From positions 558,001 through 622,000 of the forward strand of contig NZ_LVJW01000006.1 of assembly GCF_001708965.1 (NCBI RefSeq): a stretch of DNA of 64,000 bases, written 5' to 3'. Shown one piece after another: positions 49,689 to 59,215 of this stretch. The position numbers and the translations under genes are program-made. The DNA is from Candidatus Thiodiazotropha endoloripes. GTDB lineage: Bacteria; Pseudomonadota; Gammaproteobacteria; Chromatiales; Chromatiaceae. The notes beneath the pieces were generated by a model. It was not told the DNA's origin and did no database searches. It was given only the letters and a program-made list of their open reading frames with translations. How positions within the stretch are numbered: position 1 is the stretch's first letter; each line of letters starts with the position of its first letter.

Positions 49689-50396
49689 TCACCCCTTATC
49701 GGATGGAATCTGGGTCAACTTACCATCGCTGGCTGTGTAGGCCTGCAGCCTCTCATCATCAAGGACATCCACACGACTCCCCTCCACCCGGATCACCCCC
49801 TGATCGGAAAAATTGTGCAGAATGCGGGAAAAGGTCTCCGGTGTCACGGAGAGCCGGGATGCGATGACCCCTTTCGGCGCTTGAAGCTCAAATGAATCTC
49901 CCTGGCTTTTCACCAGACACCAGCGATTCCACAAAAAACTGGCCACCCGACAACTGGCGCTCTGCAGGGTCAGATTATCGATTTCGCGGATCAGCATCCG
50001 CAAGCGCTGACTCAAATCGGCCAGCAGATGGAAACAGGTCTCCACCGAACCCCTTAGGATCTCCTTGAAGGGTTCACTCTCAAAAACCAGCAGCTCAGTC
50101 TCTCCCATCGCCTGGGCATTGACGGGATAGTCGGGCTGTTCACCGAACATCAGCGCCTCGGCAAAGGTCTGCCCCGGGGTAATGATCTCGATCACCTTCT
50201 CCTGACCCTGCATCGACAACCGTGTCAGTTTGATCTGGCCACTGACCACCAGAAAGAAGTGCGTTGCTGGATCTCCAGCCTGAAAAAAGAGCTGCCCATC
50301 CCTCAGCTTTGCCCCGTGAGCCATCTGCTCTACCACCGCGAACTGTTGATCATCCAAATGCGCAAACAGATAGCATTGCTTGAGATCGTATTCCAC
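49689..50396 (-). CDS. Crp/Fnr family transcription regulator
   Basis: A 235-residue cyclic-nucleotide-fold regulator. The N-terminal effector domain includes FFQAGDPATHFFLVVSGQIK and a long dimer helix; the C-terminal helix-turn-helix reads GVIASRLSVTPETFSRILHN. It lacks the N-terminal cysteine cluster of Fnr, so it is not an FeS oxygen sensor; it is nearer the Dnr/NnrR group that responds to nitric oxide, but this is a tentative placement. The GTG at 50396 is chosen because of the GGAGG site 7 bases upstream; the frame is open to 50459. No denitrification genes adjoin. Confidence 0.8.
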   Translation of the reverse strand: MEYDLKQCYLFAHLDDQQFAVVEQMAHGAKLRDGQLFFQAGDPATHFFLVVSGQIKLTRLSMQGQEKVIEIITPGQTFAEALMFGEQPDYPVNAQAMGETELLVFESEPFKEILRGSVETCFHLLADLSQRLRMLIREIDNLTLQSASCRVASFLWNRWCLVKSQGDSFELQAPKGVIASRLSVTPETFSRILHNFSDQGVIRVEGSRVDVLDDERLQAYTASDGKLTQIPSDKG

Positions 50397-50481
50397 TAAC
50401 CAGCCTCCAGTTTGTACGACAGGATTGAACCTCTGTATCACGATAAACCCGACCATCAATTTAACTCGTCAGGCATCGGAA

Positions 50482-50946
50482 TCAGTGATTCAGTTTCCAC
50501 ACCCGGTAATAGAAGATGCCACGACTGTTGTCGCTAACCAGCCATCGCCCATTGTCAAAATCGAAACGCTTCTCGGTAAACCTTTGGCAGGTCAGCTCTC
50601 CCTGGTTGACCACCAATGCCTCATCACCGCTGACTTGATAAAACCACTCTGTTGGTTCCCCACACGCCACATAGTCATACTCACCGCTTCTGCGCAGTCT
50701 CAGATCTGTCAGCTCAGTGGCCAATTTAAGCCAGGCACTGAAACCCCGGACCATGGTGCCTCCCTCATCAAGCAGGGTTACCTGGTCGTATGGAGTCTCA
50801 AATGCATCTTTGAAGATCAGTTCAGGATCGGTTGCGGTCGGATCGCCACCACTGCAGCCCGCCAGCATGAGATTAAACGCAACACACAGCCCAACAGCGG
50901 CAGACCGCCTTGCAATCAAGTGATCGTTACGCTGTGAAAACACCAT
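50482..50946 (-). CDS. Hypothetical lipoprotein
   Basis: A 154-residue protein with a basic start (MVFSQRNDHLIARRS), a hydrophobic run and the lipobox LAGC (cysteine about residue 31), followed by a Gly/Asp/Thr linker. The mature part of about 120 residues has a cysteine pair (VACGE and ELTCQ) and no domain I recognise. The frame runs on upstream into the ilvD 3' end; I take the ATG at 50946. It lies between the Crp/Fnr gene and ilvD on the same strand, and a repeat copy lies between it and ilvD. Confidence 0.65.
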   Translation of the reverse strand: MVFSQRNDHLIARRSAAVGLCVAFNLMLAGCSGGDPTATDPELIFKDAFETPYDQVTLLDEGGTMVRGFSAWLKLATELTDLRLRRSGEYDYVACGEPTEWFYQVSGDEALVVNQGELTCQRFTEKRFDFDNGRWLVSDNSRGIFYYRVWKLNH

Positions 50947-50980
50947 GGCCTGTAAACAACTCCAAAGCCGGTGAATGGCT

Positions 50981-51000
50981 GGGCCTGTTAACACTAATCC
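50981..51000 (+). repeat. Dispersed border repeat overlapping ilvD stop
   Basis: An exact copy of the core GGGCCTGTTAACACTAATCC. Read on the other strand it supplies the last codon and TAG stop of ilvD (GAT TAG within GGATTAG). The stop codon at 50994-50996 is therefore part of the repeat. Confidence 0.9.
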
Positions 51001-52841
51001 AGCTGGGAGAGATCCCTGACCGCCCCACGGGCAGCCGAGGTAGTCAATGCCGCATAGGCCTTCAACGCTGTGGATACCTGCCGCTGACGTGAGACTGGCT
51101 TCCAGGCCTGTCCACCGCGTGCATCCATCTGTTCACGTCTCTGTGTCAGCTGCTGATCGTCGAGTGCCACCTGAATGGTTCTTGCGGGAATATCGATTTC
51201 GATCAGATCCCCCTCTTCCACCAAGCCAATATTGCCACCCTCAGCGGCCTCGGGTGAACAGTGACCGATTGAGAGCCCTGAGGTACCACCGGAAAACCGG
51301 CCATCGGTGATCAACGCACACTGTTTACCCAGACCTTTCGATTTCAGGTAGCTGGTTGGATAGAGCATCTCCTGCATGCCAGGGCCGCCTTTCGGGCCCT
51401 CATAGCGGATGATGACCACATCACCGGGATTGATCCTGTCAGCCAGAATGGCCTCGACCGCTGCCTCCTGGCTCTCAAAAATTCGTGCCGGACCGGAAAA
51501 CTTAAGGATCGACTCATCCACGCCGGCGGTCTTTACGATACAGCCATGTTCAGCCAGGTTACCGAACAGCACAGCCAAACCACCATCCTTCGAATAGGCG
51601 TGTTCCAAATCACGTATACAGCCGGCACTTCGATCCAGATCGAGGCCAGGCCAGCGGGCTTGCTGACTGAATGCCACCTGGGTCGGAACACCACCTGGCG
51701 CCGCCAGATAACGGCTGTGAACCCTCTCCTCTTCGGTACGGATCACATCCCAGCTGTCCAGCGCTTCGGCAAGGCTCTTTGCATAGACGGTGGGCACATC
51801 CCGTTTGATCAGCCCGGCCCGGTCCAGCTCACCGAGGATTCCGATTACCCCGCCTGCCCGATGCACATCCTCCATGTGATATTGCTGAGTGGCGGGTGCC
51901 ACCTTGCACAGATTCGGCACTGAACGGCTCAGACGATCGATATCCTGCATGGTGAAATCCACCTCACCCTCATGGGCTGCTGCCAGCAGATGCAGCACCG
52001 TATTGGTGGATCCCCCCATTGCGATATCCAGGCTCATGGCATTTTCAAACGCCTGGAAGCTGGCAATCTCCCTCGGCAGAACCGATGCATCATCCTGTTC
52101 ATACCAGCGCCTGGCCAGATCGACCACCAGTCTTCCCGCTTCGAGAAACAGCTGCTCCCGGTCCGCGTGGGTGGCCAGCAGAGAACCGTTGCCGGGAAGT
52201 GACAGCCCCAGGGCTTCGGTAAGACAGTTCATGGAGTTGGCGGTGAACATGCCCGAACAGGAACCACAGGTAGGGCAGGCGGATCGCTCAATCTGAGCCA
52301 CGTTTTCGTCGCTCTCATTGGGATCCGCAGCGGAGACCATGGCATCCACCAGGTCCAGGTGGAGCTCCTTGCCCTGCAGCTTAACCTTACCCGCCTCCAT
52401 GGGTCCGCCGGAGACGAACACGGTGGGGATGTTCAGGCGCAACGCAGCCATCAGCATTCCGGGCGTGATCTTGTCGCAGTTGGAGATACAGACCAGGGCA
52501 TCGGCACAGTGGGCATTGACCATATATTCCACAGAATCCGCAATGATATCCCGGGAGGGTAGCGAGTAGAGCATGCCCCCATGTCCCATGGCGATACCGT
52601 CATCCACCGCAATGGTATTGAATTCCTTGGCAACCCCTCCAGCCTGCTCGATCTCCCGGGCCACCAACTGACCCAGGTCTTTCAGGTGAACATGTCCAGG
52701 TACAAACTGGGTGAATGAATTGGCTACCGCGATGATCGGTTTGTCAAAATCGTCATCTGTCATACCGGTAGCCCGCCAGAGGGCGCGGGCACCCGCCATG
52801 TTGCGGCCATGGGTGGTGGTATGTGAACGATATTGTGGCAT
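50994..52841 (-). CDS. ilvD: Dihydroxy-acid dehydratase IlvD
   Basis: Iron-sulfur dehydratase of branched-chain amino acid synthesis. The 615-residue length is typical. Cluster cysteines lie in [12 protein letters not shown] and [19 protein letters not shown], and the substrate part has [13 protein letters not shown]. The last residue and stop codon lie within a dispersed repeat copy, so the C-terminus (DLSQLD) may have been shaped by insertion. Stand-alone gene. Confidence 0.96.
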   Translation of the reverse strand: MPQYRSHTTTHGRNMAGARALWRATGMTDDDFDKPIIAVANSFTQFVPGHVHLKDLGQLVAREIEQAGGVAKEFNTIAVDDGIAMGHGGMLYSLPSRDIIADSVEYMVNAHCADALVCISNCDKITPGMLMAALRLNIPTVFVSGGPMEAGKVKLQGKELHLDLVDAMVSAADPNESDENVAQIERSACPTCGSCSGMFTANSMNCLTEALGLSLPGNGSLLATHADREQLFLEAGRLVVDLARRWYEQDDASVLPREIASFQAFENAMSLDIAMGGSTNTVLHLLAAAHEGEVDFTMQDIDRLSRSVPNLCKVAPATQQYHMEDVHRAGGVIGILGELDRAGLIKRDVPTVYAKSLAEALDSWDVIRTEEERVHSRYLAAPGGVPTQVAFSQQARWPGLDLDRSAGCIRDLEHAYSKDGGLAVLFGNLAEHGCIVKTAGVDESILKFSGPARIFESQEAAVEAILADRINPGDVVIIRYEGPKGGPGMQEMLYPTSYLKSKGLGKQCALITDGRFSGGTSGLSIGHCSPEAAEGGNIGLVEEGDLIEIDIPARTIQVALDDQQLTQRREQMDARGGQAWKPVSRQRQVSTALKAYAALTTSAARGAVRDLSQLD

Positions 52842-53084
52842 CTCAGGCTCCGACAGTTAGCGTTTCAAACGACTATTATGCCTGTTTTCAGAGTGCGCAA
52901 ACAAACCCCAATGATGACTTGAGCTCATTTTCAATCCGCCAATCAAGCTACACACACAACAGCTCTTTCACGCCTTTGAGCAAGAGACGACATGCGCAGA
53001 TGGGAGCCCCCTTCCCTGCAGCAGCTAACCAGGCTCCAGGGCAGCTTTGGAATCTGTAAACAGGGAATGGATATGGGTAGAGAC

Positions 53085-55745
53085 TTAATCGCTCTCCTGA
53101 AGAGGGGATTCATTCTCACAGGGAATACTCAGCGAGAAGGTGGCGCCACTCTGCTGATTATTCCGCGCGGCGACTTTACCATGGTGCTTGTCGGCCACCA
53201 CCTTGACGAAACTCAGTCCCAAACCAACCCCGCGAATATCGGACAGCAGATTCAGTGAGGATTGAATGAAGGGCAGAAAGATCTCCTGTAACTGATCCTC
53301 CGGTATGCCCGCCCCCTGATCGATGATGTCACAGATCACCGAACCCTGATCCCGATAGACCTTGACCGTAACCTGGCTCTCAGCGGGTGAAAACTTAACC
53401 GCATTTTCCATCAGGTTGAACAGCGCCCGTTCAAGCAGGCTAGGATCACCCAACAACCAGATCTCGTCATCACTGAACTCACTTTTGAAGGTGATCTGAT
53501 GTTCCTTGGCCTTGATATAGATCTCATCCAGTGCATTACAGGTGACGCTGACAAAGTCCGTATCGATGAATGAAGCCACTTCCGCGGCTTCAGCCCTGGC
53601 CAGGCGCAGAAAGTCATCGGCCAACTTCAGCGAACGGCGCGCCAGAGGCTCGATCTCTTCAGCCAGAACTTCAGCACTGCCCTGGCGCTTCTGCTGTGAC
53701 TGAGTCAGTGAAAGCAGCGAGGTGATTGGAGAGCGTATATCGTGGGAGAGAAAATTGAGCATCTTGGCCCGGGTACGCTCAGAACGCTTCAGGGTACCGA
53801 TATAGGAGAGATTGACGATCATCCCATGGGTATCCGCCTCCACACCCTGCAGAGATTTGAGTTGTACAAACAACTCGGTATCGGGTCGGCGTATCGCCTC
53901 GAAGCGTACCGGCTCATCGGCCAGCATCACTTTTTTGAAGATCTCCTCCCAGGACTCCCCACCCTGCACCTCCAATACCTTCAGCAACTTATAGGCATCC
54001 TCACCCAGCAGCTCCTGATCGGTTTCGTGGCCCAGGTAGAAGGCACTGCGCGGGTTGGACATCACCACCTGACCGTGACTGTTGATCACCATTAGCCCAT
54101 CGTCCATCTGCCCGACTGCATTACGAATCAGATTACGGAATCGCTGGATTCTGGCGGTAGCCACCCGCATCTGGCGAAGCCGCAACTCCACACGCTCCAA
54201 AACCCCACCTTGATCCGTCTGGGGATTCTCCGAGAACTGATAGGCAAAATCACTCACCAATCCCAACGCCCGTCCCTCTGGCACCGCATTGCGCGGCCAA
54301 CTCAAGCCAAGCTGCCAATGCCCCTCCGGGCGTTCAATCATGGTCCAGAGCTCCGCACCGGACCTCTGCCACCCCTCCTTGCCCAGCGCTTCAAGAGGCT
54401 CACCCAATGCCTCACCACCGCCCATCAATCGCTCTCCACTGCGTGCATCGTAGACAACCCAGCCCTGTAATGGCATCAAGCGGGAGAGAAACTGCATCGC
54501 CGTCGACATATCGCCCGCCGGCAGGTGTACCGGCAACAGACTCTGCTCCCGGTGGATCCGTTCCAGCTGCTCATTCAGATAGCGCACCGCCTGGTCGAGA
54601 CGCCGCCAACTCCACAGCGGGTAGCTCAGTGTCAGACCCAGCAGCACGGCAGAGGGAGGAAACCAGATCTCCATACCTCTCAACAGAATCCAGTTCACCA
54701 AAACGAACCCCATCACCAGAGCCACTGATACCAGAGGTGCCGCGCGGGTTGGAAAGAAGGGATAGAAGAGGAACGGCAACATCACCACCAGGGTGCTACC
54801 CAGCAGATGGGTCAGAAAACTGACCGGGGTGACCGCTTCGTTACGCCGCAGACTATCGAGAATGTTGGCGTTGATCTCCACCCCGGGCATGGGTACGCCG
54901 TAACCCGACAATGGGGTCGGCAAGGCATCGCCGATTCCGGTAGCCGTAACCCCGACGAGCACGATCCGGTCACGAAACATATCGGCCATATAGTCACCCT
55001 CCAGCACCTGACTGTAGGAGTAACGGTTGTAGTGACCTGCGGGACCGGTAAAGGGGATCAGCCGATGGGTGTGCCTTCGGATCAGGTGAACATTGTGTTG
55101 CTGGTTAGGCAGCGGTTTATTATCCAGCGGATACTGCTCAGGATTGAGCCAATTCAGCAGACTCAACATCAATTGGGGCCAATAGGCCTGGCCAAGCCCT
55201 TCATACAGATAGACACCTCGGGCAATACCATCAGCGTCCAGATCGATGTGGACATGTCCGAGACCGGCCACCACGTTGGAGAGCGCCGGCAGTGGCATCG
55301 ACTCAACCAGCATCCCACCCTGGCGATTCTGCTCGGTAATCACCGGCATGAAGACCCGTTCACTGGCGGCGACGGATTGAATCAACTGAACATCGGCCTG
55401 TGGATCCGTTCTGTCCTGTTCCGCCATCAGGATATCGAAGACGATTGCCTTCGCTCCCGACTGGGTCAGGCGATCCACCAGCTCCGCATGCACCCGTCGG
55501 GACCAGGGCCATCTGCCCAGTGCCCTGAGGCTCTTTTCATCGATCGCAACAATGACAATATCATCGGACGGGGCAACGGTTTTCACCCCCATCTGCAAGT
55601 CATAAAGCAACAGATCCCAACGATGCAACCAACCGCTGGCGGCAAACAGAGCGGTAAACAACGCCAGTATCAGGGCGCTTCTGAACGGTTCAGGCAATCC
55701 CCGGTGGGCTCGCTGTTCCGATGGTCTGTTCGCTGTGATCTGCAT
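53085..55745 (-). CDS. CHASE2-domain sensor histidine kinase
   Basis: An 886-residue hybrid-free membrane kinase. One N-terminal helix (about residues 26-42) is followed by a periplasmic CHASE2 domain (about 45-330: DIVIVAIDEKSLRALGRWPW, AKAIVFDILMAEQDR, RDRIVLVGVTATGIGD), then three helices (about 310-395), a PAS domain (DGLMVINSHGQVVMSNP, about 545) and a HisKA domain with H-box FLSHDIRSPITSLLSLT. The ATPase domain has NLMENAVKFSP, DQGAGIPED and GVGLGLSFVKVVADKHHG. Its partners are the FecR protein and response regulator upstream on the same strand. Ligand unknown; CHASE2 is thought to bind an extracellular signal. Confidence 0.88.
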   Translation of the reverse strand: MQITANRPSEQRAHRGLPEPFRSALILALFTALFAASGWLHRWDLLLYDLQMGVKTVAPSDDIVIVAIDEKSLRALGRWPWSRRVHAELVDRLTQSGAKAIVFDILMAEQDRTDPQADVQLIQSVAASERVFMPVITEQNRQGGMLVESMPLPALSNVVAGLGHVHIDLDADGIARGVYLYEGLGQAYWPQLMLSLLNWLNPEQYPLDNKPLPNQQHNVHLIRRHTHRLIPFTGPAGHYNRYSYSQVLEGDYMADMFRDRIVLVGVTATGIGDALPTPLSGYGVPMPGVEINANILDSLRRNEAVTPVSFLTHLLGSTLVVMLPFLFYPFFPTRAAPLVSVALVMGFVLVNWILLRGMEIWFPPSAVLLGLTLSYPLWSWRRLDQAVRYLNEQLERIHREQSLLPVHLPAGDMSTAMQFLSRLMPLQGWVVYDARSGERLMGGGEALGEPLEALGKEGWQRSGAELWTMIERPEGHWQLGLSWPRNAVPEGRALGLVSDFAYQFSENPQTDQGGVLERVELRLRQMRVATARIQRFRNLIRNAVGQMDDGLMVINSHGQVVMSNPRSAFYLGHETDQELLGEDAYKLLKVLEVQGGESWEEIFKKVMLADEPVRFEAIRRPDTELFVQLKSLQGVEADTHGMIVNLSYIGTLKRSERTRAKMLNFLSHDIRSPITSLLSLTQSQQKRQGSAEVLAEEIEPLARRSLKLADDFLRLARAEAAEVASFIDTDFVSVTCNALDEIYIKAKEHQITFKSEFSDDEIWLLGDPSLLERALFNLMENAVKFSPAESQVTVKVYRDQGSVICDIIDQGAGIPEDQLQEIFLPFIQSSLNLLSDIRGVGLGLSFVKVVADKHHGKVAARNNQQSGATFSLSIPCENESPLQESD

Positions 55746-55891
55746 AGTAATATGTGAAGAGCGTTACACGGCCGGTTGCTTAAACAGATAGATCGAATCA
55801 TCCCTCAAAGATTCGCTCAATCCAATCATGACGAGGTTAGTCATCAAGCACATTGTTTCCGGTGTTTGTCACAATCCCTTGAAATCTCTCA

Positions 55892-57223
55892 CTACCTGAC
55901 TGGTATGTCTATGACATAGCTATTTGATAACCACTTCTTCTCTGCATCGTTTTCCGCCAAGGCCTCAACCGCGACAAAGTACCGCCCAGGCCCAGGGTAA
56001 CCCATTTCAAAGCCGGTATCGAAAGAGAGCCGTTCAAAAAGCAGATCGCTCAACCCCGGATCCCGGGCAAAAAGAAAACGATAACCCCAGGCATCCGCCA
56101 CGGCGCTCCACTGAAACCAGATACCATGGGGGGAAAACTTTGGCGGCATCAACTGAGTGGTAGCGACTGGTGCGGATGATGGTTTTATCTCAACCACTTT
56201 CTGCAAATGCAGATGGAAAAGAGTCTCTCCCTCCATACCTTCCAATCCCAGCTCATCGATACCACGGAGCAGCAGATGGTACTCACCCGCAGGTTGCAGG
56301 GGTAGTTCCACATATGGGGCTTGACTGATACCGATCGCCACCAGCACCTGATCCCTATCCTTCAACTGATAGCGATAGCTGACAGCGTCCGATAACCCGG
56401 GCCACTCCAGCAACAGACCGCCATCAACCCGGGTCAGATCCAATTCAGTCATATCCGGTGCCGGCAGCAATCTGCGCGGTTCAGCCGGCGCCTCTCCGGA
56501 TACCACCCGGGTCCCCTCACCCTGGGTCACAAAAACCGATCTCCCTTGAGCAGTCACCCGAACCTCACCCTCGGTGACCTCACTCCGTGTCACATCATCG
56601 GCCAGATCCGATGAAACCCTGAAGTCAGTGCCTCGGACCACGGTTACTGCGGCAGGGGTGTGTATCTCATAGCGGGATTCCGGTCGCGAGAATGGGGTGA
56701 TTCGGTTTTCCACCCGACCACGCTGCAATCTGATACGGGTATCCAACATTCCAATTCCCTGATAGGAAGAGAGTGCATCAAAGACGACCTCACTGGACTC
56801 ACCGATAAGCAGCACGGATTGATCCGCAAAGCGCAGGGAAGCGGCAGACCTTTCAGCCGTTTTAATGCGATCTCCGGCTTTAAGAATATCGCCTTTCAGA
56901 GCCTCATTTTCAGCCTCATCCCCTCGGCGGAGGATGAACACACCACCATAGACATAGCTGACCTCAACACCGGCAAGCTGGTCCCTCATCCAGTCGATGG
57001 GTACCCGGATCTCGGTGCCAACCGGAATCTCCCTGTCCTTCTCTATGCTGTTGTAGACCTGCAACTGCCAGGCGGTGAATTCAGGCTTGAGAAAACGCTC
57101 CTTAACCAGGGTCAGGTTCTCACCTTCGTGCAACTTGTATATCCAATCCTCCGACCAGACCGTGGTCGAGAGTGTGGACAACAGCAAGAGAAGTAGTATT
57201 GAAGCTCGACTGATAAAAAACAT
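55892..57223 (-). CDS. Periplasmic FecR-domain protein with LysM-like N-terminus
   Basis: A 443-residue exported protein. A signal peptide (MFFISRASILLLLLL...TVWS) is followed by a LysM-like stretch (WIYKLHEGENLTLVKERFL; PVGTEIRVPIDWM) and a FecR domain (GDEAENEALKGDILKAGDRI through VVRGTDFRVSSD to VTQGEGTRV). Then come two Fn3-like repeats (WPGLSDAVSYRYQLKDRDQ and FQWSAVADAWGYRFLFARD). No membrane anchor at the C-terminus. An in-frame ATG directly after the response regulator stop (57292) or at 57241 could also start it. Placed between a response regulator and a CHASE2 kinase, it is a candidate periplasmic partner of the kinase. Confidence 0.85.
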   Translation of the reverse strand: MFFISRASILLLLLLSTLSTTVWSEDWIYKLHEGENLTLVKERFLKPEFTAWQLQVYNSIEKDREIPVGTEIRVPIDWMRDQLAGVEVSYVYGGVFILRRGDEAENEALKGDILKAGDRIKTAERSAASLRFADQSVLLIGESSEVVFDALSSYQGIGMLDTRIRLQRGRVENRITPFSRPESRYEIHTPAAVTVVRGTDFRVSSDLADDVTRSEVTEGEVRVTAQGRSVFVTQGEGTRVVSGEAPAEPRRLLPAPDMTELDLTRVDGGLLLEWPGLSDAVSYRYQLKDRDQVLVAIGISQAPYVELPLQPAGEYHLLLRGIDELGLEGMEGETLFHLHLQKVVEIKPSSAPVATTQLMPPKFSPHGIWFQWSAVADAWGYRFLFARDPGLSDLLFERLSFDTGFEMGYPGPGRYFVAVEALAENDAEKKWLSNSYVIDIPVR

Positions 57224-57292
57224 ATCAAATGGCAATACCATACCGATCAGGTTCGGTACTGCCTTTTTCCGGATAACTAAACCAACAACCAT

Positions 57293-57979
57293 TCACCCTT
57301 CGTCTTCAAGCTGCTCGAGTCGATATCCCTGATGATATACCGCTTTCAATCGCCAGCCGTTTTCCGGAGTCAAGCCCAGCTTTCTGCGCAAACGGCTGAT
57401 ATGGGTATCGACGGTACGAGTCATCAACCCTGGACCGAATCCCCAAATACTCTCTAACAGGTGGTCTCTGGAAAGCAGTCGCCCGATATTGGTGAACAAC
57501 ATCCATGCCAGCTGAAACTCCTTTTCAGTCATTTCAATCGGTACATCCTTGAGCGTAAGGGTTTTGTTCTCTTTATTCAGAGTGAAATTGGAAATCCGGA
57601 TGAGATCCCGTCGCCCGCTGTGTCGCCTGACCAGGGCCTTGATTCTTGCCAACATGACTTCACGGTTAACCGGCTTGGCCAGATAGTCATCGGCACCTTT
57701 GTCCAGGGCCTCGATGATATCCTGTTCACCATCCCTGTGAGTGATGAAAAAAACCGGCAGATCCCACTCCCGCTCTCCTCTGACCCATGAAAGCACCTCG
57801 ACACCACTCTTGCCGGGTAACTCCCAATCCATAATCAATAAATCGTATGTTTCATGGCGCAGTTCACGCATAAAAGCGTCCGCATTATCGAATACCCGGC
57901 AGACATATCCTTCAGCCTCCAGCCACTCCTTCATAACACCCGATTGCACTTTGTCGTCTTCTAAATAGGCTATTCGCAT
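57293..57979 (-). CDS. OmpR/PhoB-family response regulator
   Basis: A 228-residue regulator. The receiver has acidic residues in AYLEDDKVQSG, the phosphorylated Asp in LLIMDWELPGKSGVEVL and Lys in YLAKPVN. The C-terminal winged helix (MTEKEFQLAWMLFTNIGRLL, DTHISRLRRKLGL) is of the OmpR/PhoB type. The gene starts the three-gene cluster; the likely sensor is the CHASE2 kinase two genes downstream. No promoter was identified in the 355 bases before it. Confidence 0.92.
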   Translation of the reverse strand: MRIAYLEDDKVQSGVMKEWLEAEGYVCRVFDNADAFMRELRHETYDLLIMDWELPGKSGVEVLSWVRGEREWDLPVFFITHRDGEQDIIEALDKGADDYLAKPVNREVMLARIKALVRRHSGRRDLIRISNFTLNKENKTLTLKDVPIEMTEKEFQLAWMLFTNIGRLLSRDHLLESIWGFGPGLMTRTVDTHISRLRRKLGLTPENGWRLKAVYHQGYRLEQLEDEG

Positions 57980-58334
57980 AAGCTACTCCCACTCAGGCAA
58001 TACGCCGACGAGACCCTCTGACGTATCACGAAACGACTATAGGCGCTGGGAAACACCCTGATGCCGCCATATCCAAAAATCTACAGCCCCATACAAGTCG
58101 TCCAAACATCAACCAAAATTAAACCGTTCTGTCATATTATTCGCTATTCCTATTCAATGAAACAACAAATCAGCACTCAGACATGGATCCAGCCTTACGG
58201 CCAGCGAATAGTTTAATATTTTCCCTATCCTTAACTTTTTTACCTTCACTCTGGCAAAAGATGATACTCCGCCATGGCGAAAGGCCCCGTGATACTGGAA
58301 TCTGTACCATCAGGGCCACACTTCACCAGACGGA
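57980..58334. other. Gap between the regulator cluster and ompA-like gene
   Basis: No convincing gene in 355 bases. An ORF on the + strand (58183-58509) runs antisense into the OmpA-like gene and has no ribosome site. The stretch 58110-58160 is AT-rich and may carry the promoter of the response regulator gene. No terminator hairpin was obvious. Confidence 0.5.
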
Positions 58335-59165
58335 TCAGTTGGCCAGTTTTAACTCGACCCGACGGTTCTCCGCTCTTCCCTCGGCACGCTCATTATCAGC
58401 GACAGGAGAGCTCTCCCCCATCCCCTTGACCGTCATCATTCCCTGGTCGACTCCCTGTGCGGCCAAGGCATCTGCAACCGCTTGCGCACGTTTTTCCGAC
58501 AGGGACTGATTGTAATCCGCACTACCCAAGGAGTCGGTATGACCAACCACCGTCAATGCCTTGATATCACTTCGAGACTTCAACGAGGTGGCTACCTTTT
58601 CGATGACCTGGCTGTACGCTCCGATGATCTGGTGACTGTTTAACTCGAACTGGATATTCTGCAAGACGATTTTTACAGCACACCCATCAGCAGTGACCGT
58701 CGCACCCGACGGGGTATTCGGACAGCTGTCCTGACTATCCGCAACGCCATCACCATCGCTGTCCACTTCACAACCCATGGCATCAACCTGAAGACCCTGG
58801 GCTGTATCGGGACATTTATCCTCAGCATCGATGACACCGTCACCGTCACTATCCAGAGGACATCCATCAGCACCAACCTTGACCCCGGCGGGGGTGTTTG
58901 GACACTTATCCTGTGAATCAACCACACCGTCGCCATCACTGTCTGCTTCGGTTTGATCCTCTTTGACCGCGACCACCGGCTCGCCGAAACAGCCACTCTC
59001 CTGCGTCGCCTTATCCCGATAGGATGTTGTCCAGCACTCACCTGAACTGGTCCGCCAGACGTTACCAGTCGGATTGTAAGCCAACCCCTTCTCGGCATGC
59101 AGTGAGCCGCTGAACAGCAAGCCTGTCATAGCCAAAATCAGAGTACGATTCACACTAATCTTCAT
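58335..59165 (-). CDS. OmpA family protein with thrombospondin type 3 repeats
   Basis: A 276-residue outer-membrane/periplasmic protein. After the signal peptide (LILAMTGLLFSGSLHA) come a short cysteine-bearing region, then three calcium-binding TSP3 repeats (SDGDGVVDSQDKCPNTPAGV; SDGDGVIDAEDKCPDT; SDGDGVADSQDSCPNTPSGA, about residues 95-165). The C-terminal OmpA domain binds peptidoglycan, with LTVVGHTDSLGSADYNQSLSE and RAEGRAENRRVELKL. There is no N-terminal beta-barrel domain, so it links peptidoglycan to something through the repeats. A GAGGAA site lies 7 bases before the ATG. It is transcribed in the direction of the regulator cluster but 355 bases separate them. Confidence 0.92.
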   Translation of the reverse strand: MKISVNRTLILAMTGLLFSGSLHAEKGLAYNPTGNVWRTSSGECWTTSYRDKATQESGCFGEPVVAVKEDQTEADSDGDGVVDSQDKCPNTPAGVKVGADGCPLDSDGDGVIDAEDKCPDTAQGLQVDAMGCEVDSDGDGVADSQDSCPNTPSGATVTADGCAVKIVLQNIQFELNSHQIIGAYSQVIEKVATSLKSRSDIKALTVVGHTDSLGSADYNQSLSEKRAQAVADALAAQGVDQGMMTVKGMGESSPVADNERAEGRAENRRVELKLAN

Positions 59166-59215
59166 AGAATGTTCCTCTTTATACGATTCATCCGTCCTAA
59201 ATTGAGTACTGAATA

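Noticed and set aside
54807-55757. 316-codon ORF antisense to the CHASE2 kinase
   Set aside because: The other strand carries a clear CHASE2 domain; the antisense protein shows no recognisable motif.
58183-58509. ORF on + strand across the ompA-like gene end
   Set aside because: Overlaps the OmpA C-terminal domain antisense; no start signal.
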